NCBI GenBank assembly: GCA_036771375.1
Contig: DAIPHL010000032.1
Span: 1 to 16,632, forward strand
Length of the DNA stretch: 16,632 bases
Source of the DNA: DAIPHL01 sp036771375
Lineage (GTDB): Bacteria > Synergistota > Synergistia > Synergistales > Synergistaceae
Direction: 5' to 3'
The translations under genes and the position numbers were made by a program. The notes beneath the pieces are model-generated. The model searched no databases. It saw only the letters and a program-made list of their open reading frames with translations, and was not told where the DNA came from. Of this stretch, positions 1 through 7,478 are shown one piece after another; positions within the stretch are counted from its first letter, which is position 1; every line of letters starts with the position of its first letter.

Positions 1-1
1 G

Positions 2-1144
2 GTCGGCGGTGAGCTTCTGGATTTTTACTGGCACAGTAGCGGACATGTCTATTTTACGCTTCTCGGACGGGACTCGCGCATATCCTGTGTGCTCTTTCGT
101 TCCTATACGGACAGGATTTTCGAGTGGCCGAAGGATGGGGACTCGGTTCTCGTCACCGGTTCAGTCGAGGTTTACCTGAAGGGTGGAGCATACCAGCTGT
201 ACGCAAAAAGAATCATGCCTCTCGGCCTGGGGGCGCAGGCACGGGCGAAGGAAGAGCTGCGCGAGGTGCTCTCTCGGGAAGGACTGTTCGATCCTCGTCA
301 CAAACGCCCGCTTCCAGACTATCCTGCGAGAGTGGCCGTCGTCACCTCTCCGTCCGGGGCGGCCATTCACGATGTTTTGAAAATTTCGGGAGCGAGAGCG
401 CCGTTTGTTGATGTCGTCTTGGTTCCCGCTCTTGTCCAGGGTTTCGATGCACCGGAGCGGATTGCCACGGCACTGTCCGCTTCGGGACGGCTGCAGGGAG
501 TGGAGTGCGTCATCCTGACCCGCGGTGGGGGCGCCAGAGACGATCTTTCCGTTTTCGACGACGAGCGGGTCGTGAGGGCGGTTCGTGCTTGTCCGGTTCC
601 GGTTGTCACCGGAATCGGGCACCAAACGGACAGTTCGCTCGCCGACATGGCGGCGGATGTCGCTCTTCCCACTCCCTCGGCTGCGGCTGAAAGGGTTTTC
701 CCCGATTCAGGCGCCCTTCTTTCCGACCTTTCCTTGAAAAAAGCCGCGATCACGCTCTCTGCGGCGAAGGTCTGCGAACGAAAATTGGCTTTTTTGCAGA
801 GATTCTCCGAACGGTTGGGGCATTTTGCCCGCGGACGGGTTGTCGAAGCGGAGAATTTTCTCGCTGGCGTGCGAAAAGAGATCTCTTTGCGCGCCTTCGG
901 CGCCGTGGAAAAGGAGAATGCGAAGCTCGCCTCGGCCGCTGCGGCTCTTGACGCGGTCTCCCCTTTAAATATACTCGGCCGTGGGTATGCGATATGCCGG
1001 GATGTCGACGGCGGAATGATCAAAAGGGCGGGTGTTCTCGACGTGGGCCGACCGATCGAGATACAGTTCGCGGACGGCAAGGTCGACGCGACGGTAAAAC
1101 GTGTGAGAGAGATGGAAAACAGGACGAAGGGGAACCTCCCGTGA
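2..1144 (+). CDS. xseA: Exodeoxyribonuclease VII large subunit (5'-truncated by window edge)
   Basis: This is the large subunit of exonuclease VII, which degrades single-stranded DNA from both ends and acts in mismatch repair and damage tolerance. The reading frame is open from base 2 with no start, so about 35-50 N-terminal residues lie outside the window; 380 residues are visible. The first visible residues match the end of the OB-fold nucleic-acid-binding domain (SSGHVYFTL). Family signatures follow: VAVVTSPSGAAIHDVL, then LTRGGGARDDLSVFDDE, then GIGHQTDSSLADMAADVALPTPSAAAE, which carry the conserved catalytic-domain Gly, His and Asp residues. A long helical region and the C-terminal SPLNILGRGYA motif complete it. 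The gene normally has a small partner, xseB, just downstream; none is seen here. A convergent HD-GYP gene follows instead. Identification is confident. Confidence 0.96.
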   Translation, partial: VGGELLDFYWHSSGHVYFTLLGRDSRISCVLFRSYTDRIFEWPKDGDSVLVTGSVEVYLKGGAYQLYAKRIMPLGLGAQARAKEELREVLSREGLFDPRHKRPLPDYPARVAVVTSPSGAAIHDVLKISGARAPFVDVVLVPALVQGFDAPERIATALSASGRLQGVECVILTRGGGARDDLSVFDDERVVRAVRACPVPVVTGIGHQTDSSLADMAADVALPTPSAAAERVFPDSGALLSDLSLKKAAITLSAAKVCERKLAFLQRFSERLGHFARGRVVEAENFLAGVRKEISLRAFGAVEKENAKLASAAAALDAVSPLNILGRGYAICRDVDGGMIKRAGVLDVGRPIEIQFADGKVDATVKRVREMENRTKGNLP

Positions 1145-1190
1145 GTGTTTCGGAGATCCGTGCAAACCGTCGGCGGGAATCCGATGGTTC

Positions 1191-1212
1191 AAAAATCGCT
1201 CGTTTTAAAGCG
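1191..1212 (-). terminator. Weak possible terminator of the HD-GYP gene
   Basis: Read on the - strand just after the HD-GYP stop codon, CGCT and AGCG can pair across an 8-nt loop and are followed by ATTTTT. The stem is only 4 bp, so this is a weak candidate. It lies in the short gap between the convergent xseA and HD-GYP genes, where a terminator would be expected. No better hairpin is visible in the gap. Confidence 0.22.
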
Positions 1213-1230
1213 CGTCCGGCAAAAGAGAGG

Positions 1231-2421
1231 TCACTCCGCGTCCTTCAGAAAATCCACCTCTTCTCTGGGTTGTTCGTCCAGGGAACGCTTGATGAACAGT
1301 TTCTCCGTAGAAAGATCGACGATTTTGGTCTTTCCGTCCTCTTTGATTGCGATCTTGGGCTGCAAGAGATTGCCCGGAGTGATCGCCGCCACGGTACCTC
1401 TCCACCCATTCGACAGTTCCACGGATGTCCCGGGCGGGTAAACACCCATTCCGGCGACGAATATTTTGCAGATGTCCGGATCGAAGGCGGTTTCGTTGGC
1501 GCTCATGATGAAATTGAAGGAGAGTTTGGCGGATACAGCGTTTTTGTAGACTCGGGGGGATGTCATCGCATCGAAGGTGTCGGCCACGGCGAGAATCCTA
1601 CCGATGAGGGGAATCCGCGTTCCGACGAGTCTTTTCGGATAGCCGGTCCCGTCGTATTTTTCGTGGTGCGAAGCGATCCCGTCGAGGATTTCCCTGTCCG
1701 TGATCCCGGCGAGCCGACAGATGTTGACGCTTTCGCTCACATGGTTTTTGACGATCTCCATCTCCCTGTCGGTAAGCGCGTCGGTTTTGTTCAGGAGCGC
1801 CGCGGGAATCGCCGTTTTTCCGATGTCGAACAGCAACCCCGCCAGCACCGATTTTTCCGTCAAGGCAGCGGGCGCCTTCTGCTCCTCGACGAGCTTTTTC
1901 GCTATGAAGCCGGCGAGAAGCGATACGTTGAGCGAGTGACTTTTCAAATATGAGTCTCCATCGGGTGCGATCACGAGGGAAAGGGCAATCTGCGAGATAC
2001 CGGCGACCTCTTTCGACAGGGTTTTGCCGAGCTCTTCAACCGCCTCTTTCGGAATATCGTACTTCCCGTCGAGGGATTGTATGGAATAGACGTCGTCCAA
2101 GACCCTATTCGCGTGTGCGATTACTTCGGGATCGAGTATTTTCGTTGCCGGATCGAATTCCGTGACGAGCGTTCGCATCTCATCGTCGTTCATGTCGTGC
2201 GGCAGTTCGATGTCGACGGTCTTTATGTCGAGCCTCTCCAGGGAGTCGAGGATTCTCTTCGGATCCAGGAGACCCTCCGTGAGCTTGTGTACGGGGACCT
2301 TGCTCGGAATGAGGACGGTAGAGCCGGTTTGTGAGAGAATGTCGCGCAAGAGGCACGCGTTTGGGTAGTTGAAGAGTTCACTCACAGGGATTTTTATTTT
2401 ATATGAAGAACTGATTTTCAC
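1231..2421 (-). CDS. HD-GYP domain protein with degenerate HD dyad (FD)
   Basis: This is a stand-alone HD-GYP family protein without a receiver domain. The family hydrolyses cyclic di-GMP using a metal centre built from conserved His and Asp residues. I chose the GTG at 2421 (396 aa) because GAGGGGGAG lies 7 nt upstream. An in-frame ATG at 2481 would add 20 residues that look non-coding and has a poor SD. From the GTG, residues 1-130 form an N-terminal region of unknown role. The HD-GYP core spans about 135-330: His162, the dyad position as Phe198-Asp199 (LLFDIGKT), His227, His252-His253-Glu with DGTGYP, and ADTFDAM. A C-terminal beta segment (VYPPGTSVELSNG) is typical of the family. The dyad His is replaced by Phe, so one metal ligand is lost. 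Activity may be reduced or absent, and a binding or signalling role is possible. The family call is sure; the function is not. Confidence 0.88.
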   Translation of the reverse strand: MKISSSYKIKIPVSELFNYPNACLLRDILSQTGSTVLIPSKVPVHKLTEGLLDPKRILDSLERLDIKTVDIELPHDMNDDEMRTLVTEFDPATKILDPEVIAHANRVLDDVYSIQSLDGKYDIPKEAVEELGKTLSKEVAGISQIALSLVIAPDGDSYLKSHSLNVSLLAGFIAKKLVEEQKAPAALTEKSVLAGLLFDIGKTAIPAALLNKTDALTDREMEIVKNHVSESVNICRLAGITDREILDGIASHHEKYDGTGYPKRLVGTRIPLIGRILAVADTFDAMTSPRVYKNAVSAKLSFNFIMSANETAFDPDICKIFVAGMGVYPPGTSVELSNGWRGTVAAITPGNLLQPKIAIKEDGKTKIVDLSTEKLFIKRSLDEQPREEVDFLKDAE

Positions 2422-2428
2422 GGAAAGT

Positions 2429-2437
2429 CTCCCCCTC
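2429..2437 (-). promoter_or_regulatory. Strong ribosome binding site that decides the HD-GYP start
   Basis: The purine run GAGGGGGAG on the - strand sits 7 nt before the GTG at 2421. The upstream ATG at 2481 has only a distant GGAT. This favours the shorter protein. Confidence 0.6.
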
Positions 2438-2522
2438 ACCGCCGAAAACGGACTACGTGATTCGAATGTCCTCAATGGCATCTATTCTATACCATCCTGC
2501 GTCGGTTTGTATATGAAAATCG

Positions 2523-2532
2523 TGACATGTCA
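2523..2532. promoter_or_regulatory. Perfect 10-bp palindrome between divergent HD-GYP and uvrB genes
   Basis: TGACATGTCA equals its own reverse complement. It lies in the roughly 190-bp divergent spacer, about 23 bp upstream of the TATAAT proposed for uvrB, so it touches that promoter's -35 region. It does not match the E. coli-type (CTGT-n8-ACAG) or Bacillus-type (GAAC-n4-GTTC) LexA boxes. An operator role is inferred from position and symmetry only; a 10-bp palindrome can also occur by chance. Confidence 0.3.
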
Positions 2533-2561
2533 GAACAAAAACCGTTTCGGGTATGTATAAT
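2532..2561 (+). promoter_or_regulatory. Putative promoter of uvrB-uvrA
   Basis: A perfect -10 hexamer TATAAT is at 2556-2561. A weak -35 candidate, AGAACA, lies 18 bp upstream (three of six consensus bases). A transcript starting near 2568 would have a 5' leader of about 40 nt before the uvrB GTG. The -10 is good and the -35 poor, which would suit an activated or repressed promoter. Confidence 0.5.
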
Positions 2562-2608
2562 TAAAAAGAGCGGAGAATGACCCTGATTGTTAGGAGGGGT
2601 ACGGCAGC

Positions 2609-4690
2609 GTGTTTTCAGAAAACGGCAACGAACGGTTCGAACTGGTCTCACCCTGGCCCGCCTCCGGCGATCAGCCGGGGGCGATCGACAGGATTTGCCG
2701 GGGGTTCCAGTCGCACTCCGGAAAGGAGAACGTAATGCAGACGCTCCTTGGTGTCACGGGGAGCGGCAAGACCTTCACCATGGCGAACATCATCGCCCGT
2801 CTGCAGCGTCCCACCCTGGTCATGGCCCACAACAAAACCCTTGCCGCACAGCTTTATAGCGAGTTTCGGGATTTTTTCCCCGACAACGCGGTGCATTATT
2901 TCGTGAGTTACTACGATTACTATCAGCCGGAGGCATATGTGCCGGCCCAGGACATCTACATCGAAAAGGATGCCTCCATCAACGATCGGATAGAAAAATT
3001 GCGGCTCGCGACGACCAAAGCACTCATCGAACGGCGTGATGTGCTTGTCGTTGCAAGCGTTTCCTGTATATACGGGTTGGGTAAACGAAAAAACTACGAG
3101 GACGCGGTCTTTCGCTTTTGTGTGGGCGACCTCTGGAATCGACGCGATTTTATGACGAGGCTCCTGGAGAATTATTACCAACGAAACGACACGGCATTTG
3201 CTCCCGGCGTTTTTCGGGTTCGCGGGGATGTTCTGGAGCTCTATCCTTCCTACAGCGATACGGCTTTGCGGGTCGCGTTTTTCGACGACGAGATCGAACG
3301 GATCGACGAGATCGATCCGGTTTCGGGCAAGAGCCTTCTCGGAAAGCGAAGTGCATCCATCTTTCCGGCGAAGCACTATGTGACCTCTCCCGAAGCGATT
3401 GCGGAGGCGAAGGCGAACATCGAAGTGGAGCTCGCACAGAGCGTTGCCGCTTTCAAGGAGCGTGGCATGTTTCTCGAGGCCCAGAGGCTGGAAAGCCGGA
3501 CGAGGTACGATCTGGAGATGCTCACCGAGGTGGGATACTGCTCCGGAATAGAGAACTACTCCCGCTTCCTGGACGGCCGAATGCCAGGAGAACCCCCCGG
3601 AACGCTCATGGATTTTTTCCCCGACGATTTTTTGCTTTTTATCGACGAATCCCATATGACGATTCCGCAGATAAGAGGGATGTACAACGGAGACAGGGCC
3701 CGCAAAGAAGTCCTCGTCGAATACGGTTTTCGTCTTCCGTCGTGCCTTGACAACCGCCCACTGAGGTGGGAGGAATACGCCGGGTTTATGAAAAACGTCC
3801 TTTTTGTCTCGGCGACGCCCGGAGAGTATGAAATCGAACACTCTTCGTGCGTGGCCGAGCAGTTGATACGCCCGACGGGCGTTCCCGACCCGGAGGTCGA
3901 AGTTCACCCCGCCACGGGACAGGTCGATCACCTTTTCGGCGAGTTACGGAAGATCACGGAGTCGGGAGAACGGGCGCTCGTCACGACGCTGACCAAACGT
4001 TCTGCGGAGGACCTCGCGAAACACTACGCCGAGCTCGGTCTCAAGGTACAGTATATACACTCCGAGCTCGATACCTTCGAGCGAGCCGAGATACTGCGTG
4101 ATCTTCGCCTTGGTGTATACTCGGTCCTGATCGGAGTCAATCTGCTCAGAGAGGGGATCGATCTGCCCGAGGTCTCTCTCGTGGCGATTACGGAGGCCGA
4201 TCGAGAGGGATACCTGCGTTCTTTTCGGTCGCTCATACAGATGATCGGTCGAGCTGCCCGCAACGAGGCGGGACGCGTGATTCTGTACGCCGACCGGATG
4301 ACCGACAGCATCGATATCGCGATGCGAGAGACATCGCGCCGGCGTCTCGTTCAGATGGAGTATAACGAAAAACATGGTATAAAGCCGCATACAATCAGCA
4401 AGGAGGTAAAAAGTCTCCTGCCCGAGCTTCTGGAGGAGGACGAGGAGAAGGGGGTCGTTTCGAATCGTGAACGTTCTTCCCCCCGTCCCGTTTCGAAAGC
4501 GGAGATCAGGGAGTTGGAGCGGCGCATGTGGGAGGCCGTCGAGAAGTTGGACTTCGAAGGCGCGGCCGAATTGAGGGATACGATCAAAGCGGTAGAGGGA
4601 GGACATTTTTCCGGTGTCGGAGTGGATAAGAATAAGAGGCGCTCGCCAGCACAATTTAAAAAATATAGACGTAAATCTGCCAAAAAATAA
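2609..4690 (+). CDS. uvrB: Excinuclease ABC subunit B (UvrB)
   Basis: UvrB is the ATP-dependent damage-verification subunit of nucleotide excision repair; UvrA loads it at lesions and it then recruits UvrC. The GTG start at 2609 is preceded by AGGAGGGG with a 9-nt gap. The 693-residue protein is slightly longer than E. coli UvrB (673). Walker A GVTGSGKT is at 48-55, the beta-hairpin that clamps DNA (YYDYYQPEAYVPAQDIYIEKD) at about 101-121, and the Walker B/DESH motif at 346-349. The late helicase motif LIQMIGRAARN is at 542-552, and a C-terminal UVR motif that contacts UvrA or UvrC lies at about 632-663. After the UVR motif comes a basic tail (KNKRRS, KKYRRKSAKK) that ends inside the uvrA coding sequence in a different frame. 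Identification is certain. Confidence 0.98.
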   Translation: MFSENGNERFELVSPWPASGDQPGAIDRICRGFQSHSGKENVMQTLLGVTGSGKTFTMANIIARLQRPTLVMAHNKTLAAQLYSEFRDFFPDNAVHYFVSYYDYYQPEAYVPAQDIYIEKDASINDRIEKLRLATTKALIERRDVLVVASVSCIYGLGKRKNYEDAVFRFCVGDLWNRRDFMTRLLENYYQRNDTAFAPGVFRVRGDVLELYPSYSDTALRVAFFDDEIERIDEIDPVSGKSLLGKRSASIFPAKHYVTSPEAIAEAKANIEVELAQSVAAFKERGMFLEAQRLESRTRYDLEMLTEVGYCSGIENYSRFLDGRMPGEPPGTLMDFFPDDFLLFIDESHMTIPQIRGMYNGDRARKEVLVEYGFRLPSCLDNRPLRWEEYAGFMKNVLFVSATPGEYEIEHSSCVAEQLIRPTGVPDPEVEVHPATGQVDHLFGELRKITESGERALVTTLTKRSAEDLAKHYAELGLKVQYIHSELDTFERAEILRDLRLGVYSVLIGVNLLREGIDLPEVSLVAITEADREGYLRSFRSLIQMIGRAARNEAGRVILYADRMTDSIDIAMRETSRRRLVQMEYNEKHGIKPHTISKEVKSLLPELLEEDEEKGVVSNRERSSPRPVSKAEIRELERRMWEAVEKLDFEGAAELRDTIKAVEGGHFSGVGVDKNKRRSPAQFKKYRRKSAKK
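4595..4603 (+). promoter_or_regulatory. Ribosome binding site of uvrA, internal to uvrB
   Basis: GAGGGAGGA lies inside the uvrB coding sequence, 10 nt before the GTG at 4614. It supports starting uvrA inside uvrB. The first later ATG, at 4692, follows an A-rich run with no SD, and starting there would remove the conserved UvrA N-terminus. Confidence 0.7.
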
Positions 4691-7439
4691 AATGATATTA
4701 CTAACCGGCCCGTCCGGTTCAGGAAAGTCCTCGCTTGCGTTTGACACGATCTACGCAGAGGGGCAACGCCGTTACGTCGAATCCTTGTCGTCTTATGCCA
4801 GACAGTTTTTGGGAATGCAGGACAAGCCCGACGTGGACGACATCGCCGGCCTGTCGCCCGCGATCTCGATAGAGCAGAAAGGGACGAGCCACAACCCGCG
4901 CTCGACCGTCGGCACGGTCACGGAAATATACGATTACCTGCGCCTGCTTTTCGGCCGCGCAGGTACGCCACACTGTCCCGTCTGCGGCAAGCCGGTCCTT
5001 CGATACAGTCTCGACGAGATTGTCGACAGGATTTTCCTGGAGTACATGGAAAGACCGCTTGAAATCATGTCACCTCTTGTAAGAGGTAAAAAGGGAGAGT
5101 ATCGGAACCTTCTGATCAGGCTTCGCAAGCAGGGATATCTTCGGGCACGGATCGATGGCCAGGTTTACTGGTTGGAGGAGGAGGTCCCGCTCGACCGGAA
5201 GAAGCGCCACACGATCGAGGCGGTGATCGATCGCTTGCGGGTGCGGGAGGACGGAAAGTCCAGGGTGGCCGAAGCCGTGGAGATCGCCCTGCGTCTCTCC
5301 GACGGTTTTGTCCTGTTGCATTCCGAGGGCGTGCAGGATTTGGAACTCACCGAAAAGTACATCTGTCCGGACTGCCAGATCAGCCTGCCCGAGATAGAAC
5401 CGAGGTTGTTCTCGTTCAACAATCCGTTCGGTGCATGTCCGGACTGTTCGGGGCTGGGGTTCCATCAGCACTTTTCACCGGATCTTGCCGTCATCGGGGA
5501 GCTCTCTCTGTCGGAGGGCGCCTTTTTGCCCTGGCGGAATTACAAGTATATGCAGCAGCGGGCCGCGATCATCGCGGAGCGTCATAAATGGGATCTCTTT
5601 AAACCATTCGACTCGCTCTCCGAGGAGGCGCGGAACGTCCTGCTCTACGGCTCCGACGAAAGGTTGACGCTGACCTTTGTAGACAAAAACGGGGAGAGCG
5701 AGTACCAGGGCCGCTACGAAGGATTGATCCCTTGGCTTACACGAAGGTTCGAGGAGACCGAGTCCGAGAACTGGCGCGAAGAGATGAGCCGCTATCGGGT
5801 GGAGGATCTCTGTGGAACCTGCGGGGGGAGGCGTCTGAAACCCGAAGCACTTGCCGTGAAGCTGGGCGGCCGCGATATCGCCGAACTGTCCGCCATGCCG
5901 GTTGAGGTGCTGATGCCGGTTCTGGAGCGCCTCTCGCTCTCCGAAAACCAGAGAAAGATCGTCGGCCAGGCGATGTCGGAAGTCCGAAAGCGTCTTTCTT
6001 TTCTGATCGATGTCGGCGCCGGTTATCTCTCCCTCGGTCGCAGGGCCGATACTCTTTCCGGTGGCGAAAGTCAGCGGATTCGTCTTGCGACCCAGATCGG
6101 TTCCAAGCTGACGGGGGTCCTGTATGTGCTCGACGAGCCGACCATCGGGCTGCATCCAAAGGATACGAAACGTCTTCTGGAGACGCTCGGTGCGATCAGA
6201 GACCTGAGCAATACGGTCATCGTCGTCGAGCACGACAGAGACGCCCTGAAGGCGGCCGATTACGTCGTGGAACTTGGCCCCGGCGCGGGAGAGAACGGGG
6301 GGGCCGTCGTGATAGAAGGGGATCCCGCCGTGATCGAGGCATCGGATTCCCAGTCGGGCGCATTTCTCCGAGGCGAGCTCACGGGGGTGGTCCCCGCAGA
6401 GGGAGGGAGAAGGAAACCGGAAGGATGGATTCGGGTCCTGGGGTGTGCCGAGAACAATCTGAAGAAAATCGATGTCGCGGTGCCAAGAGGAGTCCTCGCG
6501 TCCCTCTGCGGACTTTCCGGGTCTGGCAAGAGCACATTTTTGTACGAGATCCTCTACAAGGGGCTCAGGATGAAATTGGATCGGGAGTATCGGGACAGGC
6601 CGGGCAAGTTTCGTGATCTTTTGGGTTTCGAAGGGCTGCGAAACGTGGTGTTGGTCGATCAGAGTCCGATCGGTCGAACACCCCGCTCCAATCCGGCCAC
6701 CTATACGGGCGTATTCACCCCCATTCGGGAGTTTTTTGCCCAGCTTCCGGAGTCGAAGTTACGAGGGTATGCACCTGGACGTTTCAGTTTCAACGTAAAG
6801 GGCGGGCGGTGCGAGGCGTGTTCCGGCGACGGTGTCCTCAAGGTTTCGATGCTTTTTTTGCCGGATGTTTATGTAAACTGCGATGTCTGCAGAGGAAAGA
6901 GGTATAATAGGGAGACGCTCGAAGTGACGCACAAAGGACTCTCCATCGCCGATGTGCTGGCCTTGACCGTCGACGAAGCCCTGGAGCACTTCAAAGATAT
7001 CCCGAGGATCTCTTCAAGGCTCAAGGTGATTCAGGAAGCGGGGCTTGGATATATCAGGCTGGGACAGCCTGCGCCGACGCTTTCCGGCGGCGAGGCCCAG
7101 AGAGTCAAGCTTGCCACCGAGTTGGGAAAACGTTTCCAGGGCAGCGTGTTGTATCTTTTGGACGAACCAACGACGGGATTACACTACACCGACGTGAAGA
7201 AGTTGCTCATGCTCCTGCACAAACTCGTGGAACAGGGAAACTCTGTCCTTTTGATCGAGCACAACTTGGACGTACTCGTCTCCTCGGACTACCTGATCGA
7301 TCTCGGACCGGAGGGAGGAGACGGCGGAGGAAAAATCGTCGCCTGCGGGACTCCGGAGCAGGTTTCCAAGGTCAAAAAGGGTTACACGGGGACTTTCCTG
7401 AGAGAGTACATGAGGGAACTGGAGGCAAGGAGGAAATGA
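4614..7439 (+). CDS. uvrA: Excinuclease ABC subunit A (UvrA)
   Basis: UvrA is the dimeric ABC-type ATPase that scans DNA for bulky damage and delivers UvrB. The start is the GTG at 4614: its first residues (IRIRGARQHNLKNIDV) are the family's conserved N-terminus, and a good SD precedes it. The 941-residue length is normal. Nucleotide-binding half 1 has Walker A GPSGSGKSS at 32-40, signature LSGGESQR at 481-488 and Walker B VLDEPT at 505-510. Half 2 has GLSGSGKST at 633-641, LSGGEAQR at 823-830 and LLDEPT at 848-853. Zinc modules are visible as CPDC (251-254) with CPDC (275-278), and CEAC (733-736) with CDVC (756-759). Extra CxxC pairs at 121-124 and 400-403 are common in UvrA. It overlaps uvrB by 77 nt, so translation is probably coupled. 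Identification is certain. Confidence 0.98.
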   Translation: MSEWIRIRGARQHNLKNIDVNLPKNKMILLTGPSGSGKSSLAFDTIYAEGQRRYVESLSSYARQFLGMQDKPDVDDIAGLSPAISIEQKGTSHNPRSTVGTVTEIYDYLRLLFGRAGTPHCPVCGKPVLRYSLDEIVDRIFLEYMERPLEIMSPLVRGKKGEYRNLLIRLRKQGYLRARIDGQVYWLEEEVPLDRKKRHTIEAVIDRLRVREDGKSRVAEAVEIALRLSDGFVLLHSEGVQDLELTEKYICPDCQISLPEIEPRLFSFNNPFGACPDCSGLGFHQHFSPDLAVIGELSLSEGAFLPWRNYKYMQQRAAIIAERHKWDLFKPFDSLSEEARNVLLYGSDERLTLTFVDKNGESEYQGRYEGLIPWLTRRFEETESENWREEMSRYRVEDLCGTCGGRRLKPEALAVKLGGRDIAELSAMPVEVLMPVLERLSLSENQRKIVGQAMSEVRKRLSFLIDVGAGYLSLGRRADTLSGGESQRIRLATQIGSKLTGVLYVLDEPTIGLHPKDTKRLLETLGAIRDLSNTVIVVEHDRDALKAADYVVELGPGAGENGGAVVIEGDPAVIEASDSQSGAFLRGELTGVVPAEGGRRKPEGWIRVLGCAENNLKKIDVAVPRGVLASLCGLSGSGKSTFLYEILYKGLRMKLDREYRDRPGKFRDLLGFEGLRNVVLVDQSPIGRTPRSNPATYTGVFTPIREFFAQLPESKLRGYAPGRFSFNVKGGRCEACSGDGVLKVSMLFLPDVYVNCDVCRGKRYNRETLEVTHKGLSIADVLALTVDEALEHFKDIPRISSRLKVIQEAGLGYIRLGQPAPTLSGGEAQRVKLATELGKRFQGSVLYLLDEPTTGLHYTDVKKLLMLLHKLVEQGNSVLLIEHNLDVLVSSDYLIDLGPEGGDGGGKIVACGTPEQVSKVKKGYTGTFLREYMRELEARRK

Positions 7440-7474
7440 GCGCGTGGTGTGGTCGACGCAACCATAGAGGGTGA
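7436..7474 (+). CDS. Possible 12-codon mini-ORF between uvrA and rlmB
   Basis: An ATG overlapping the uvrA stop codon (ATGA) opens a 12-codon frame, MSAWCGRRNHRG, which ends in TGA 4 nt before the rlmB ATG. AAGGAGG lies only 2 nt before this ATG, which is close for efficient use. The peptide resembles nothing I know. If translated, it would carry ribosomes from uvrA to the rlmB start by termination-reinitiation. It may equally be chance. Confidence 0.25.
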   Translation: MSAWCGRRNHRG

Positions 7475-7478
7475 GCGT

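Noticed and set aside
1141..1953. Open frame starting GTGA at the xseA stop, considered as xseB or a coupled gene
   Set aside because: After 30 codons it runs antisense to the HD-GYP gene, and its sequence has no XseB pattern.
2648..3931. 427-codon open frame antisense to uvrB
   Set aside because: The sense strand encodes UvrB with all motifs in place. The antisense product has no family signature and no SD was noted at its start.
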